Positions 10,361 to 18,003 of a stretch of 43,102 nt of DNA are shown piece by piece (position 1 is the first letter of the stretch; every line of letters starts with the position of its first letter). Source of the DNA: Thermus scotoductus DSM 8553. Lineage in GTDB: Bacteria > Deinococcota > Deinococci > Deinococcales > Thermaceae. The notes under the pieces are model-generated. The model saw nothing but the letters and a program-made list of their open reading frames with translations, searched no databases and was not told the origin of the DNA. Where the stretch lies: positions 1-43,102 of the forward strand of contig NZ_KB905747.1 in assembly GCF_000381045.1 (NCBI RefSeq), in the 5' to 3' direction. A program made the translations under genes and the position numbers.

Positions 10361-11775
10361 TACAAAGCCTCGCCCAAAGGGGTACGAAGGAAAACCCGGT
10401 CGGTAGCCTCCTCAAAAGCCAAGGCCGCCTGCAGGAGGAGTTCATCCCTCGACCAGGGAGCGAAAAGCTGAAGGCCAACAGGAAGGCCATCCTCAAAGCC
10501 GGCTGGGAAGGATAGAGCGGGAAGGCCCGCCAGGTTAGCCCCCACGGTGTAGAGGTCCTCCCGGTACATGGCCAAGGGATCGGGCCTGCCTCCCAGGAGA
10601 AAGGCGGGATGGGGGGTGGTGGGGAGGAGGAGGAGGTCCACCTCCTGAAAAAGGGCTTGGGCCTCCGCCTTAAGCCGCCTGCGGAAGGCCTGGGCCCGGC
10701 CGTAGTAGGCCTCGTAGTACCCACTGGAAAGCACAAAGGTGCCCACCAGGATGCGGCGCTTCACCTCGAGGCCAAATCGGGCCCGCGTCTCCTCCAGCAC
10801 CCGCCACAGCTCCTCCCCTTCGGCCCGATAGCCGAAAAGGGTCCCGTCGTAACGGGCCAGGTTGGAACTGGCCTCGGCGGGGGCCAGGATGTAGTAGGCG
10901 TTTAAGGCCAGGGGCAGGGAAGGCCAGGAGACCTCCTTCACCTGAAGGCCAAGCCCCCGGAAAACCTCCAAGGCCTGCCGCAAAGCCCCCTCTACCCCGG
11001 GGCTATTCCCGGAAAGGGCCTCCCGCACCACCCCAAGCCGCAAGGAGGGCAGGGGCTCCGCCAAGGCCTCCTGAAACCGGGGCTTCAGGTCCAGGCTGGT
11101 GGCGTCCAGGGGATCGGGACCGGAGATGGCGTCCATGACCAGGGCGAGATCCCGCACCGAGCGGGCCATGGGGCCGATCTGGTCCAGGCTCGAGGCGTAG
11201 GCGATAAGGCCATAGCGGCTTACCCGGCCATAGGTGGGTTTAAGGCCATAGATCCCGCAGAAGGCTGCAGGCTGGCGCACGCTTCCCCCGGTATCCGACC
11301 CCAAGGCCAAAGGCGCCAGATCCGCCGCCACTGCCACCGCGCTTCCCCCGCTGGACCCCCCGGGCACCCGGGTGGGGTCAAAGGGATTCCGGCTGGGGAA
11401 AAAGGCGGAGTGCTCGGTGGAGGAACCCATCCCAAACTCGTCCAGGTTGGTCTTGCCTATGACCAGGGCGCCAAGGGCCTTTAGCCGGGCCACCGCCGTG
11501 GCCTCGTAAGGGGGCAGGAAACCCTGCAGAAGCCGGCTTCCCGCCGTGGTAGGGATTCCCTTGGTGACGATGTTGTCCTTAACGGCCACGACAAGCCCCG
11601 CAAGGGGAAGGGAAGGATCCAGGGAACGGGCCTCCTCCAGCACCCCCTCGTTTACCGTGAGGAAGGCTCCAAGGCCTGGGTCCAAGGAGCGGATCCGCTC
11701 CAGGTAAACCTGGGCCACCTCCAGGGGAGATACCTCCCCTTGCGCCACCTTGGCGCGGATCTCGTGGGCCAACAT
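10360..11775 (-). CDS. gatA: Asp-tRNA(Asn)/Glu-tRNA(Gln) amidotransferase subunit A
   Basis: A 471-residue amidase-signature protein. GatA hydrolyses glutamine and feeds ammonia to GatB, which amidates mischarged Asp-tRNA(Asn) or Glu-tRNA(Gln). The catalytic Lys lies in [20 protein letters not shown]. The Gly/Ser-rich signature with the cis-Ser and nucleophile Ser is [20 protein letters not shown], followed by [16 protein letters not shown]. The [12 protein letters not shown] motif and C-terminal LPTTPHPAF segment also fit. The ATG at 11775 ([14 protein letters not shown]) is the family start; a TTG 30 nt upstream would lie in the miaA end. It begins 7 nt after the miaA stop and its stop overlaps the exonuclease GTG. 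gatB and gatC are not in the window. Confidence 0.93.
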   Translation of the reverse strand: MLAHEIRAKVAQGEVSPLEVAQVYLERIRSLDPGLGAFLTVNEGVLEEARSLDPSLPLAGLVVAVKDNIVTKGIPTTAGSRLLQGFLPPYEATAVARLKALGALVIGKTNLDEFGMGSSTEHSAFFPSRNPFDPTRVPGGSSGGSAVAVAADLAPLALGSDTGGSVRQPAAFCGIYGLKPTYGRVSRYGLIAYASSLDQIGPMARSVRDLALVMDAISGPDPLDATSLDLKPRFQEALAEPLPSLRLGVVREALSGNSPGVEGALRQALEVFRGLGLQVKEVSWPSLPLALNAYYILAPAEASSNLARYDGTLFGYRAEGEELWRVLEETRARFGLEVKRRILVGTFVLSSGYYEAYYGRAQAFRRRLKAEAQALFQEVDLLLLPTTPHPAFLLGGRPDPLAMYREDLYTVGANLAGLPALSFPAGFEDGLPVGLQLFAPWSRDELLLQAALAFEEATDRVFLRTPLGEAL

Positions 11776-11782
11776 GCCCCTA

Positions 11783-12691
11783 CTATAGCCCGAAGTGGAG
11801 ATCAAACCAGTCCCGAAAGCCCCGGTAAGCCTCCTCCCCTCCCCTCGGCAAATAGGTGACGTCCCCGGGTTCGTGGCGGAACCAGGTGTACTGCCTTTTG
11901 GCGTAGGCCTTCACCGCCCGGATATCCCGGGCCAGGGCTTCCTCCAGGCTGTACGCACCCTGAAGGTACCCCACCACCTCCTTGTAGCCGATGGCCTGAA
12001 GGGCGGTCGGCATGGCGGGGTACCGCTCCAACAGGCGCTTCACCTCCTCCACCAGACCCCGGGCGAACTGGCACCTGGCCCTTTCCTCCAGTTTGGGAAA
12101 AAGCCAGGTGCGCTCAGGCCAGAGAACCAGTTTCCTGTAGGCGAACCGGGGTGGGCGAAGGGGAAAGCGGGCAGGGGGCGTTCCCGTGCGCCTTACTACC
12201 TCCAAAGCCCGCACCAGCCGCCTAGGGTTCCTATCCACCCGCAGGGCATCCTCCGGGCTAACCCGGGAAAGCTCGGCCACCAAGGCCTCAAGACCCCTTT
12301 CCTCGAGCTCCCGCCGAAGGGCCTCTTGGACCTCTGGATCGGGTGGGGGCAGGGTGGGAAGCCCCTGGGAAAGAGCCCGGATGTAGTACCCCGTCCCCCC
12401 AACCACCAAAGGCACCTTTCCCCGGGCCAGGATATCGGCGATGGCCGCCTCCGCCAGCTCCACCCAGCGCACCACGCTCAGGGCCTCGGAGGGCTCCAGG
12501 ATGTCCACCAGGTGGTGGGGAACCCTTTGCCTTTCCTCCGGACTGGGCTTGTCCGTGCCGATGTCCAGGCCCCGATAGACCATGGTGGCGTCGGCGGAAA
12601 CCACCTCGAGGGGAAGCTCCTCCCCAAGCCTCAAGGCCAGGAGGGTCTTCCCACTCCCCGTGGGGCCCGCCAGGACCGGGATCGCCTTCAC
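11783..12691 (-). CDS. miaA: tRNA dimethylallyltransferase
   Basis: A 302-residue enzyme that puts the isopentenyl group on A37 of tRNAs reading UNN codons. The P-loop is [15 protein letters not shown]. The substrate segment reads [19 protein letters not shown], where most relatives have [31 protein letters not shown] and the anticodon-binding [15 protein letters not shown] motif follow. [14 protein letters not shown] and [10 protein letters not shown] at the C-terminus are also typical. It starts with GTG at 12691, only 18 bp from the divergent hsp20 ATG, with an AAGGG ribosome site inside the shared inverted repeat. It heads a four-gene reverse operon with gatA, the exonuclease and the unknown protein. 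Confidence 0.94.
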   Translation of the reverse strand: MKAIPVLAGPTGSGKTLLALRLGEELPLEVVSADATMVYRGLDIGTDKPSPEERQRVPHHLVDILEPSEALSVVRWVELAEAAIADILARGKVPLVVGGTGYYIRALSQGLPTLPPPDPEVQEALRRELEERGLEALVAELSRVSPEDALRVDRNPRRLVRALEVVRRTGTPPARFPLRPPRFAYRKLVLWPERTWLFPKLEERARCQFARGLVEEVKRLLERYPAMPTALQAIGYKEVVGYLQGAYSLEEALARDIRAVKAYAKRQYTWFRHEPGDVTYLPRGGEEAYRGFRDWFDLHFGL

Positions 12692-12693
12692 AT

Positions 12694-12708
12694 CCCTTAT
12701 GCTAAGGG
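12694..12708. promoter_or_regulatory. Inverted repeat between divergent start codons
   Basis: CCCTTA-TGC-TAAGGG fills the 18-bp gap between the miaA GTG and the hsp20 ATG. Each arm places AAGGG next to its own start codon, so the repeat may act as a pair of mirror-image weak Shine-Dalgarno sites, an operator, or both. The promoters must lie inside the opposite gene or overlap the repeat. Confidence 0.5.
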
Positions 12709-12709
12709 C

Positions 12710-13117
12710 ATGCTGGAGCGCTTAGACCGCCTGGAGACCCTGCGCAAGCTGAAAGAGCTACAGGAGCGCATCGCCGAGCTGGCCTACCAGCTCACAGGGG
12801 AGGAACCCGCCGCCTGGACCCCCAAGGTGGACCTCCTCGAGGACGAGGACCACTACGTCCTCCTCGTGGACCTCCCCGGGGTGCGCCCCGAGGATTTGGA
12901 GCTTCTGGAGGAGGGAAGCCGCATCACCCTGGCCGGGATCCGCCATCCCCTGCCCGGGGTCTACCTCCTGGAGGAACGGCCCATGGGCACCTTCCGCCGC
13001 ACCCTGGACCTGCCCAGCCCCATCGAGGAGGGCACCGCCCAGGCAAGCCTCCGGCAAGGGGTGTTGGAGGTGCGCTTCAAGAAGCGCAAAGGGGCTCCCC
13101 TGCCCCTCTCTCAGTAG
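12710..13117 (+). CDS. Hsp20/alpha-crystallin family small heat-shock protein
   Basis: A 135-residue small chaperone that holds unfolding proteins for refolding. The first 45 residues are a helical arm rich in Glu, Leu and Arg ([17 protein letters not shown]). The alpha-crystallin domain runs from about residue 48: [24 protein letters not shown], then a strand/loop region and the conserved [13 protein letters not shown] with [13 protein letters not shown]. The C-terminal tail is short and shows no clear I-x-I motif, ending in APLPLSQ, which is atypical for large oligomers. The ATG at 12710 is the first in frame. It is divergent from miaA with 18 bp between start codons. Its stop overlaps tdk by 7 nt. 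Confidence 0.85.
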   Translation: MLERLDRLETLRKLKELQERIAELAYQLTGEEPAAWTPKVDLLEDEDHYVLLVDLPGVRPEDLELLEEGSRITLAGIRHPLPGVYLLEERPMGTFRRTLDLPSPIEEGTAQASLRQGVLEVRFKKRKGAPLPLSQ

Positions 13118-13689
13118 CGCACCTGGTGGCAGGCCCGGCAACGGGGCTCGTAGTGCTCCTTGGCTCCCACCAGGATCACGGGGTCCGTGTAGCGGGCGGG
13201 CTTCCCGTTCACCAGGCGCTGCGTGCGGGTGGCAGGGGCTCCGCACTGGGCGCAGATGGCCGTAAGCTTCTCCACGAACTCCGCCCGGGCCAAAAGCTCG
13301 GGCATGAGGCCGAAGGGCTCACCCCGGAAGTCCAAATCCAGCCCCGCCAGGATCACCCGTACGCCCTGGCAGGCCAGATCCTCCGCCAGGGAGAGAAGGC
13401 CGGCATCCAAAAACTGGACCTCGTCCACCGTCACCACCTGGGGCAAGGGGGATAGGTACGCCTTGATTTCCCTGGCATCGCCCACGGGGATGGCCTCCAC
13501 CCGCTGGCCGTCGTGGCTCACCACCTGGCTTTCGTGGTAGCGGGTGTCCAGCCGGGGCTTGAACACCAAAACCCGCTGCCGGGCGATGAGGGCCCGCTTG
13601 ACCCTGCGGATGAGTTCCTCGCTCTTGCCCGAGAACATGGGCCCGGTGATAACCTCAATCCAACCCTGACGATGCAGTACCGGGGGCAT
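13111..13689 (-). CDS. tdk: Thymidine kinase
   Basis: A 192-residue type II (TK1-like) thymidine kinase that makes dTMP from thymidine and ATP. It has the P-loop EVITGPMFSGKSEELIRR near residue 11, Walker B-like VVTVDEVQFLD with the catalytic Glu, and the lasso region with a structural zinc site (CAQCG near 147 and CRACH near the C-terminus). The length matches Thermus TdK. The ATG at 13689 gives the canonical start; upstream in-frame sequence looks non-coding. It is convergent with hsp20 (7-nt overlap) and divergent from the small broken ORF at 13734. It joins udk as a second nucleoside-salvage gene in the window. Confidence 0.93.
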   Translation of the reverse strand: MPPVLHRQGWIEVITGPMFSGKSEELIRRVKRALIARQRVLVFKPRLDTRYHESQVVSHDGQRVEAIPVGDAREIKAYLSPLPQVVTVDEVQFLDAGLLSLAEDLACQGVRVILAGLDLDFRGEPFGLMPELLARAEFVEKLTAICAQCGAPATRTQRLVNGKPARYTDPVILVGAKEHYEPRCRACHQVRY

Positions 13690-13718
13690 CCTGGCCCAGA
13701 TTCTACCCGGGCATAGGA

Positions 13719-13724
13719 TATACT
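13719..13724 (+). promoter_or_regulatory. -10-like TATACT before the small ORF
   Basis: TATACT ends 9 nt before the ATG at 13734. No convincing -35 lies 16-18 nt upstream. If used, the transcript would be nearly leaderless. Confidence 0.3.
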
Positions 13725-13733
13725 TTCTCCAAA

Positions 13734-13863
13734 ATGTCGGCCTTGGACCGGGTTCGGAGGATGCTGGAGGAAGGCTCTGAGGGGAAGGCCCTGGTCTTTC
13801 TTTGCCAACTCTCCTCCCCTCAACCCCCACGAAGAGGCCCTGGCCCGCGCTTATGACGAATAG
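13734..13863 (+). pseudogene. Possible frameshifted small ORF
   Basis: From the ATG at 13734 the frame reads MSALDRVRRMLEEGSEGKALVFL, which is protein-like with an amphipathic helix. It then degrades into proline/arginine-rich sequence. The +1 frame becomes protein-like from about 13801 (NPHEEALARAYDE) and stops at 13861-13863. Joining the two gives a protein of about 43 residues with a TPR-like second half, so a one-base indel or a larger deletion is likely. A sequencing error cannot be excluded. The remaining 13864-13994 shows no gene on either strand. Confidence 0.35.
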
Positions 13864-13994
13864 CGAGCGGAGGGAGCGATCCTGGGGAAGAGGGGACGAT
13901 AAAAGCACACCTGCCCCATTCCCCATAGAAGTGCTGGGAATAAGCCGAAGGGAGCCGCCACGGGAAACCCTGTTCCTGACCCTAACCACGGAAA

Positions 13995-14020
13995 CGGCGA
14001 GGCCTTAAAGGGCCTCGCCG
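13995..14020 (-). terminator. Terminator after rpmE
   Basis: A perfect 10-bp stem CGGCGAGGCC / GGCCTCGCCG with a 6-nt loop lies 18 nt past the rpmE stop on the minus strand. Only a short GTTTCC follows, so it is a weak-tailed intrinsic terminator. Confidence 0.65.
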
Positions 14021-14038
14021 GAGACCAAAAACCTGCCC

Positions 14039-14254
14039 TTACCGTCCCTTGCGGTAGGAACCCCCGTAGCGGCGCTGGAAGCGTTCCACGCGGCCTTCCG
14101 TGTCCACAAAGCGCTGCTGCCCCGTGTAGAAGGGGTGGCAGTTGCTGCACACTTCCACGTGGATCTCCGGGCGGGTGGAATAGGTGTGGATGACGTTGCC
14201 GCAACCGCAGATGATGCGGGCGGGAACCAGCTTGGGGTGGATGCCTTCCTTCAC
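14039..14254 (-). CDS. rpmE: 50S ribosomal protein L31
   Basis: A 71-residue large-subunit ribosomal protein that helps bridge the 50S and 30S subunits. It begins MKEGIHPKLVPARIICGCGNVI and carries the zinc-binding cysteines CGCG and CSNCHPFYTG, so it is the zinc-containing (C+) form. The sequence GQQRFVDTEGRVERFQRRYG and a basic tail (GGSYRKGR) complete the family. A purine-rich AAAGGAGGCGAAACGT region precedes the ATG at 14254. It is monocistronic, with a terminator hairpin after the stop. The upstream 80 nt separate it from the small membrane protein gene. Confidence 0.95.
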   Translation of the reverse strand: MKEGIHPKLVPARIICGCGNVIHTYSTRPEIHVEVCSNCHPFYTGQQRFVDTEGRVERFQRRYGGSYRKGR

Positions 14255-14334
14255 GTTTCGCCTCCTTTCGCACGGTCTTGGCCGTGCGCAAAACCATCTC
14301 CTACTCTACCAGGACCCCGGGGCATCCCGCAACC

Positions 14335-14517
14335 TCAAGGCGGGGGCAGGCGACGCCACCTGGGTCCGAAGAGGCGGCGGCGTAGCCGCTCCCAGGCCAT
14401 CCAGAACACCCCTACCCCCACGCCCAAAACCGCCAGGAGCCAGAGAATCCCCAAAACCCCAAGCCCCACCAGGGCGAAAAAGAGGAGGAGAAGGGGCAGA
14501 TACCAGGGAAGCCTCAC
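14335..14517 (-). CDS. Small hydrophobic hypothetical protein
   Basis: A predicted 60-residue protein that starts with GTG at 14517. Two hydrophobic stretches (LPLLLLFFALVGLGVLGILWLL and AVLGVGVGVFWMAW) span residues 6-42 and could form a helical hairpin. A strongly basic tail follows (ERLRRRLFGPRWRRLPPP) that should stay in the cytoplasm by the positive-inside rule. No family is recognised. The ribosome site is weak (GAAGG one base from the GTG). It lies between rpmE and rnpB, which run away from it. It could be a genuine small membrane protein or a chance frame in GC-rich DNA. Confidence 0.45.
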   Translation of the reverse strand: MRLPWYLPLLLLFFALVGLGVLGILWLLAVLGVGVGVFWMAWERLRRRLFGPRWRRLPPP

Positions 14518-14543
14518 GCCTTCACTTTACTCCCTAACTGGAC

Positions 14544-14549
14544 TAGAAT
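14544..14549 (+). promoter_or_regulatory. -10 box of rnpB
   Basis: TAGAAT lies 8 nt before the predicted 5' end of RNase P RNA. The hexamer 17 nt upstream reads TTCACT, a weak -35. Confidence 0.5.
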
Positions 14550-14556
14550 AAAGGAT

Positions 14557-14930
14557 GCCCCAGGACAGGGGGGCGGTCGCGCCCGGGAGCCGAACCTCCC
14601 GGGTGAGGAAAGTCCGGGCACCATAGGGCAGGGTGCCAGCTAACAGCTGGGCGGGGTAACCCGACGGAAAGTGCCACAGAGAAAAGACCGCCAGCGGCCA
14701 GGCCAAGGCCTGGTGCGGGCAAGGGTGAAACGGTGGGGTAAGAGCCCACCGCGCCTCCTGGAGACAGGGGCGGCACGGCAAACCCCACCCGGTGCAAGGC
14801 CCAGTAGAGGGGAAGGGCTTGCCCGGCCCGCCACAACCCCTGGGATGGGCCGCTTGAGGCCGGCGGCGACGCCGGTCCCAGAGAGATGACCGCCGAAAAC
14901 AGAACCCGGCTTACGCCCTATCCTGGGGCT
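14557..14930 (+). ncRNA. rnpB: RNase P RNA (bacterial type A)
   Basis: The catalytic RNA that cuts the 5' leader from pre-tRNA. The terminal P1 helix pairs GCCCCAGGA (from 14557) with TCCTGGGGC (ending 14929). Universally conserved blocks appear in order: GAGGAAAGTCCGGGC with the 5' strand of P4, ACAGAGAAAAGACCGCC, AGGGTGAAACGGTGGGGTAAGA, AGAGAGATGACCGCC, and ACAGAACCCGGCTTAC with the 3' strand of P4. The length of about 374 nt and very GC-rich helices fit a thermophile. It sits just upstream of the MraZ operator. Ends are placed from P1 and may be off by a few bases. Confidence 0.95.
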
Positions 14931-14957
14931 CCCCAAGCTTCGGCTTGGGGTTTTTCT
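14931..14957 (+). terminator. Intrinsic terminator of rnpB
   Basis: CCCCAAGC-TTCG-GCTTGGGG (14931-14950) is an 8-bp stem with a stable UUCG tetraloop, followed by TTTTTCTTT. It separates rnpB from the dcw operon promoter region 12 nt later. Confidence 0.9.
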
Positions 14958-14968
14958 TTGCATCCGGG

Positions 14969-15016
14969 GTGGGAACCAAGTGGGACCTAGGTGGGAGGTA
15001 GTGGAAAACTGTGGGG
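14969..15016 (+). promoter_or_regulatory. MraZ operator: five GTGGG-type boxes
   Basis: GTGGGA starts at 14969, 14980 and 14991, then GTGGAA at 15001 and GTGGGG at 15011: five direct repeats spaced 10-11 bp. MraZ family proteins bind such TGGGN repeats upstream of their own gene. The last boxes reach the -35 region of the TATACT at 15026. Confidence 0.85.
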
Positions 15017-15025
15017 AATCCGTGC

Positions 15026-15031
15026 TATACT
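15026..15031 (+). promoter_or_regulatory. -10 box of the dcw operon
   Basis: TATACT lies directly after the MraZ box array and 84 nt before the mraZ ATG. The -35 position falls inside the fourth box, so MraZ binding should block RNA polymerase. Confidence 0.55.
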
Positions 15032-15098
15032 CCTGGGCAAGAACTCCTCTGCGGGCAAGGCTCCAAACCGGACGCCCAAGCCCAGCCAGCCCCAGAGG

Positions 15099-15114
15099 GT
15101 GGGACCAGGTGGGA
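15099..15114 (+). promoter_or_regulatory. Second MraZ-box pair at the mraZ start codon
   Basis: GTGGGA at 15099 and at 15109 (10-bp spacing) end one base before the mraZ ATG at 15116. They overlap the only plausible ribosome binding site. Confidence 0.6.
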
Positions 15115-15115
15115 A

Positions 15116-15550
15116 ATGCCCTTCGGCGAGTATCAGTACAGCCTGGACGACAAGGGGCGGGTGGTGATCCCCGGCCCCTTCCGGGATTTCCTCGAGGACG
15201 GCCTGGTGCTCACCCGCGGAATGGAGGGCTGCCTCTACGTCTTTCCCTCGGACCGCTGGCGCAAGATTGAGGAGCAGCTGGTCAACCTCCCCCTCACCGA
15301 CGCCCAGGCCCGGGCCTTCGTGCGCTTCTTCTACTCCGGGGCCCACAAAACCCGCATGGACAACGCCTCCCGGGTCCTGATTCCCCCACCCCTCCGCCAG
15401 TTCGCTGGTCTTCAGGAAGGTGGGGAGGTGGTGATCGCCGGTGCCCCGGGACGGCTGGAGATCTGGAGCCAGGAACGCTGGTGGAAGACCATTGAGGAGA
15501 TCATGCAAAGCCCCCCGGCCCCCGAGGCCCTCAAGGGGCTTATCGGATAG
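15116..15550 (+). CDS. mraZ: Transcriptional regulator MraZ
   Basis: A 144-residue AbrB-fold protein that forms ring-shaped oligomers and binds arrays of TGGGN repeats to repress the dcw operon. Two SpoVT/AbrB-like halves are visible: FGEYQYSLDDKGRVVIPGPFR with the conserved DxKGRxxxP motif at about residues 8-20, and TRMDNASRVLIPPPLRQFAGL at about 80-100. The ATG at 15116 gives the family's normal N-terminus; upstream in-frame sequence is leader. Seven GTGGG-type boxes lie upstream, two of them touching the start codon, so autorepression is expected. rsmH starts 6 nt after its stop. Confidence 0.95.
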   Translation: MPFGEYQYSLDDKGRVVIPGPFRDFLEDGLVLTRGMEGCLYVFPSDRWRKIEEQLVNLPLTDAQARAFVRFFYSGAHKTRMDNASRVLIPPPLRQFAGLQEGGEVVIAGAPGRLEIWSQERWWKTIEEIMQSPPAPEALKGLIG

Positions 15551-16416
<866 letters not shown>

Positions 16417-16417
<1 letters not shown>

Positions 16418-16680
16418 TGCACCGCCAGGGAAGCCTGGGCACAACCCTTCGCTTCGGCCTCCTCTACCTCCTAGCCCTCCTTCTGGTCTTCGCCGTGGGC
16501 CACCGCAACCAAGCGGAGAAGGCGCACCTGGCCAAGATGGAAGAGGAGCTCGCCAGGTTCAAAGCCCGGGAGGAAGCCTTGCTCAAGGAGAGGTGGCAGG
16601 CCAACGAGCCCCACCGGGTGCTCTCCTGGGCCAAGGAAAAGGGCTTCGTGCCCATGAGCCAAGGGAGGTGGGGGGAGTGA
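16417..16680 (+). CDS. ftsL: FtsL-like cell-division protein
   Basis: An 87-residue bitopic membrane protein. A short cytoplasmic end is followed by one transmembrane helix (LRFGLLYLLALLLVFAVGH, about residues 11-29). A charged coiled-coil segment rich in Lys, Glu and Ala comes next (QAEKAHLAKMEEELARFKAREEA). The C-terminus has the short ANEPHRVLSWAKEKGFVPM stretch typical of FtsL/DivIC. FtsL links FtsQ/DivIB with FtsI and FtsW in the divisome. Sequence similarity in this family is low, so the call rests on length, topology and its position between rsmH and ftsI. It overlaps both neighbours by 1-4 nt. Confidence 0.8.
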
Positions 16681-17996
16681 CCGTAGGGGTAAGCCGGGTC
16701 TCCTGGGTTTTTCTGGGATTCGCCCTCTGGGTGGCCCTCTTCGGCTTGGGCCTTTACAGCCTGATCGCCCGCCCTCCAAGGCTCTCCGCTCCCTTGCCTC
16801 CCGCCGCTCCCCCTCGAGGCACCCTGTATGCCCAGGATGGCACCCCCTTGGCCCTGGACCTCGAGGAAGGGCGCTACTACCCCCTGGGAAAAAGCGCCAG
16901 CCAGCTCCTGGGCTTCGGGGAACGGGGCACGGGGAAGGGGCTTGAGGGGCTGGAACGGGATTTGAACGGGGCCCTGGAGGCAGGCCGCTCCTTCACCCTC
17001 ACCCTGGACCCCTGGATCCAGGCCATGGCGGAAAGGGCCCTATGGGAAGGGTTAGCGCGAAGCCGGGGAGCCTTTGGCACCCTGCTGGTCATGGACCGGG
17101 AAGGCAACCTCAGGGCCGTGGCCAACGGGCCAGCCTTTGATCCCCTAGCCCCCAGGGGGGATCCCAACCGGGACATCTCCTGGCGGAACCACGCCTTTCT
17201 GGTACCCCTGGAGCCCGGTTCCACCATGAAGGCCCTCACCGCGGCCATGCTCCTGGAAGAGGGCAAGGCCACCCTGGCCACCCGGGTGGAAGCCCCCATG
17301 CACCGGGTGGTGGATGGCTGGACCATTCGGGATGCAGTGCCCCACCCTTCCGTCCTCACCCTGGCCGAGGTGCTTCGCTACTCCTCCAACGTGGGCATCA
17401 GCCTAATGGCCGAGGCTTTGCCCAAAGAGGTTTTCTACACGTACATGGAAAAACTGCACCTAACCGACTCCCGTCCCCTCCCCGGGGTGCGGGTGGCAAA
17501 CCCCGTGGTCAGTCCTCCGGGAACCTGGAGCCGTGCCGCCTACGCCAACCACACCTTCGGCCAGGGTTTCCTTATCACTCCCCTTCACCTCACCGCTGCC
17601 TTCAACACCCTGGTGGACGGCCTCTACCGCCCACCCAGGCTCTTCGCCCAGCAAGAAGGCCAGCCTGAGCGGGTCTTCTCCCCCGCCACCGCCAGGGCCA
17701 TCCGCCAGGCCCTGAAAGAAGGCCTTGCTCCCCGTGCCTCCCTAGCAGGGTACCCCTTGGCGGGCAAGACCGGAACCGCCCAGGTGGTGGTAAACGGAAA
17801 GTATTCCAAGGAGGTCTTTACCGCCTGGTTCGCCGGGTTCGTTCCCGGGGATGAGCCCCTTTACACCGTGGTGGTGGCCGTACACCACCCCAAGGGGGAG
17901 ATCAACGGCAGCCAGGTGGCCGCCCCCATCTTCCGGGAGGTGGCCGCCGGGCTCTTGGCGTACCGGGGCGTACCCCCCTATGCTGAAGGGCGGTGA
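16677..17996 (+). CDS. ftsI: Division-specific penicillin-binding protein FtsI (class B)
   Basis: A 439-residue septal transpeptidase. One N-terminal transmembrane helix (WVFLGFALWVALFGLGLYSLI) is followed by a short PRGTLYAQDGTPLALDLEEG segment. The active-site motifs are EPGSTMK (nucleophile Ser182), YSSN (236-238) and LAGKTGTA (Lys364). Other class B motifs (FGQGFLITPLHL, WFAGFVPGDEP) are present. The nucleophile falls at residue 182, against roughly 300 in E. coli FtsI, so the non-catalytic pedestal is strongly reduced. The GTG at 16677 overlaps the ftsL stop (GTGA), after GGGAGGTGGGGGGA. It works with FtsW to make septal peptidoglycan. Confidence 0.93.
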   Translation: MTVGVSRVSWVFLGFALWVALFGLGLYSLIARPPRLSAPLPPAAPPRGTLYAQDGTPLALDLEEGRYYPLGKSASQLLGFGERGTGKGLEGLERDLNGALEAGRSFTLTLDPWIQAMAERALWEGLARSRGAFGTLLVMDREGNLRAVANGPAFDPLAPRGDPNRDISWRNHAFLVPLEPGSTMKALTAAMLLEEGKATLATRVEAPMHRVVDGWTIRDAVPHPSVLTLAEVLRYSSNVGISLMAEALPKEVFYTYMEKLHLTDSRPLPGVRVANPVVSPPGTWSRAAYANHTFGQGFLITPLHLTAAFNTLVDGLYRPPRLFAQQEGQPERVFSPATARAIRQALKEGLAPRASLAGYPLAGKTGTAQVVVNGKYSKEVFTAWFAGFVPGDEPLYTVVVAVHHPKGEINGSQVAAPIFREVAAGLLAYRGVPPYAEGR

Positions 17997-18003
17997 GTGG
18001 CTT

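Noticed and set aside
11795-12709. Long plus-strand extension upstream of hsp20
   Set aside because: It is the antisense frame of miaA. The alpha-crystallin gene begins at the ATG at 12710.
13690-13989. N-terminal extension of thymidine kinase
   Set aside because: The added 100 residues are low-complexity and cross the tdk promoter region; the ATG at 13689 gives the family's start.
13864-13994. Possible small RNA between the broken ORF and the rpmE terminator
   Set aside because: No promoter-terminator pair or conserved structure could be supported; the only stem is the rpmE terminator.
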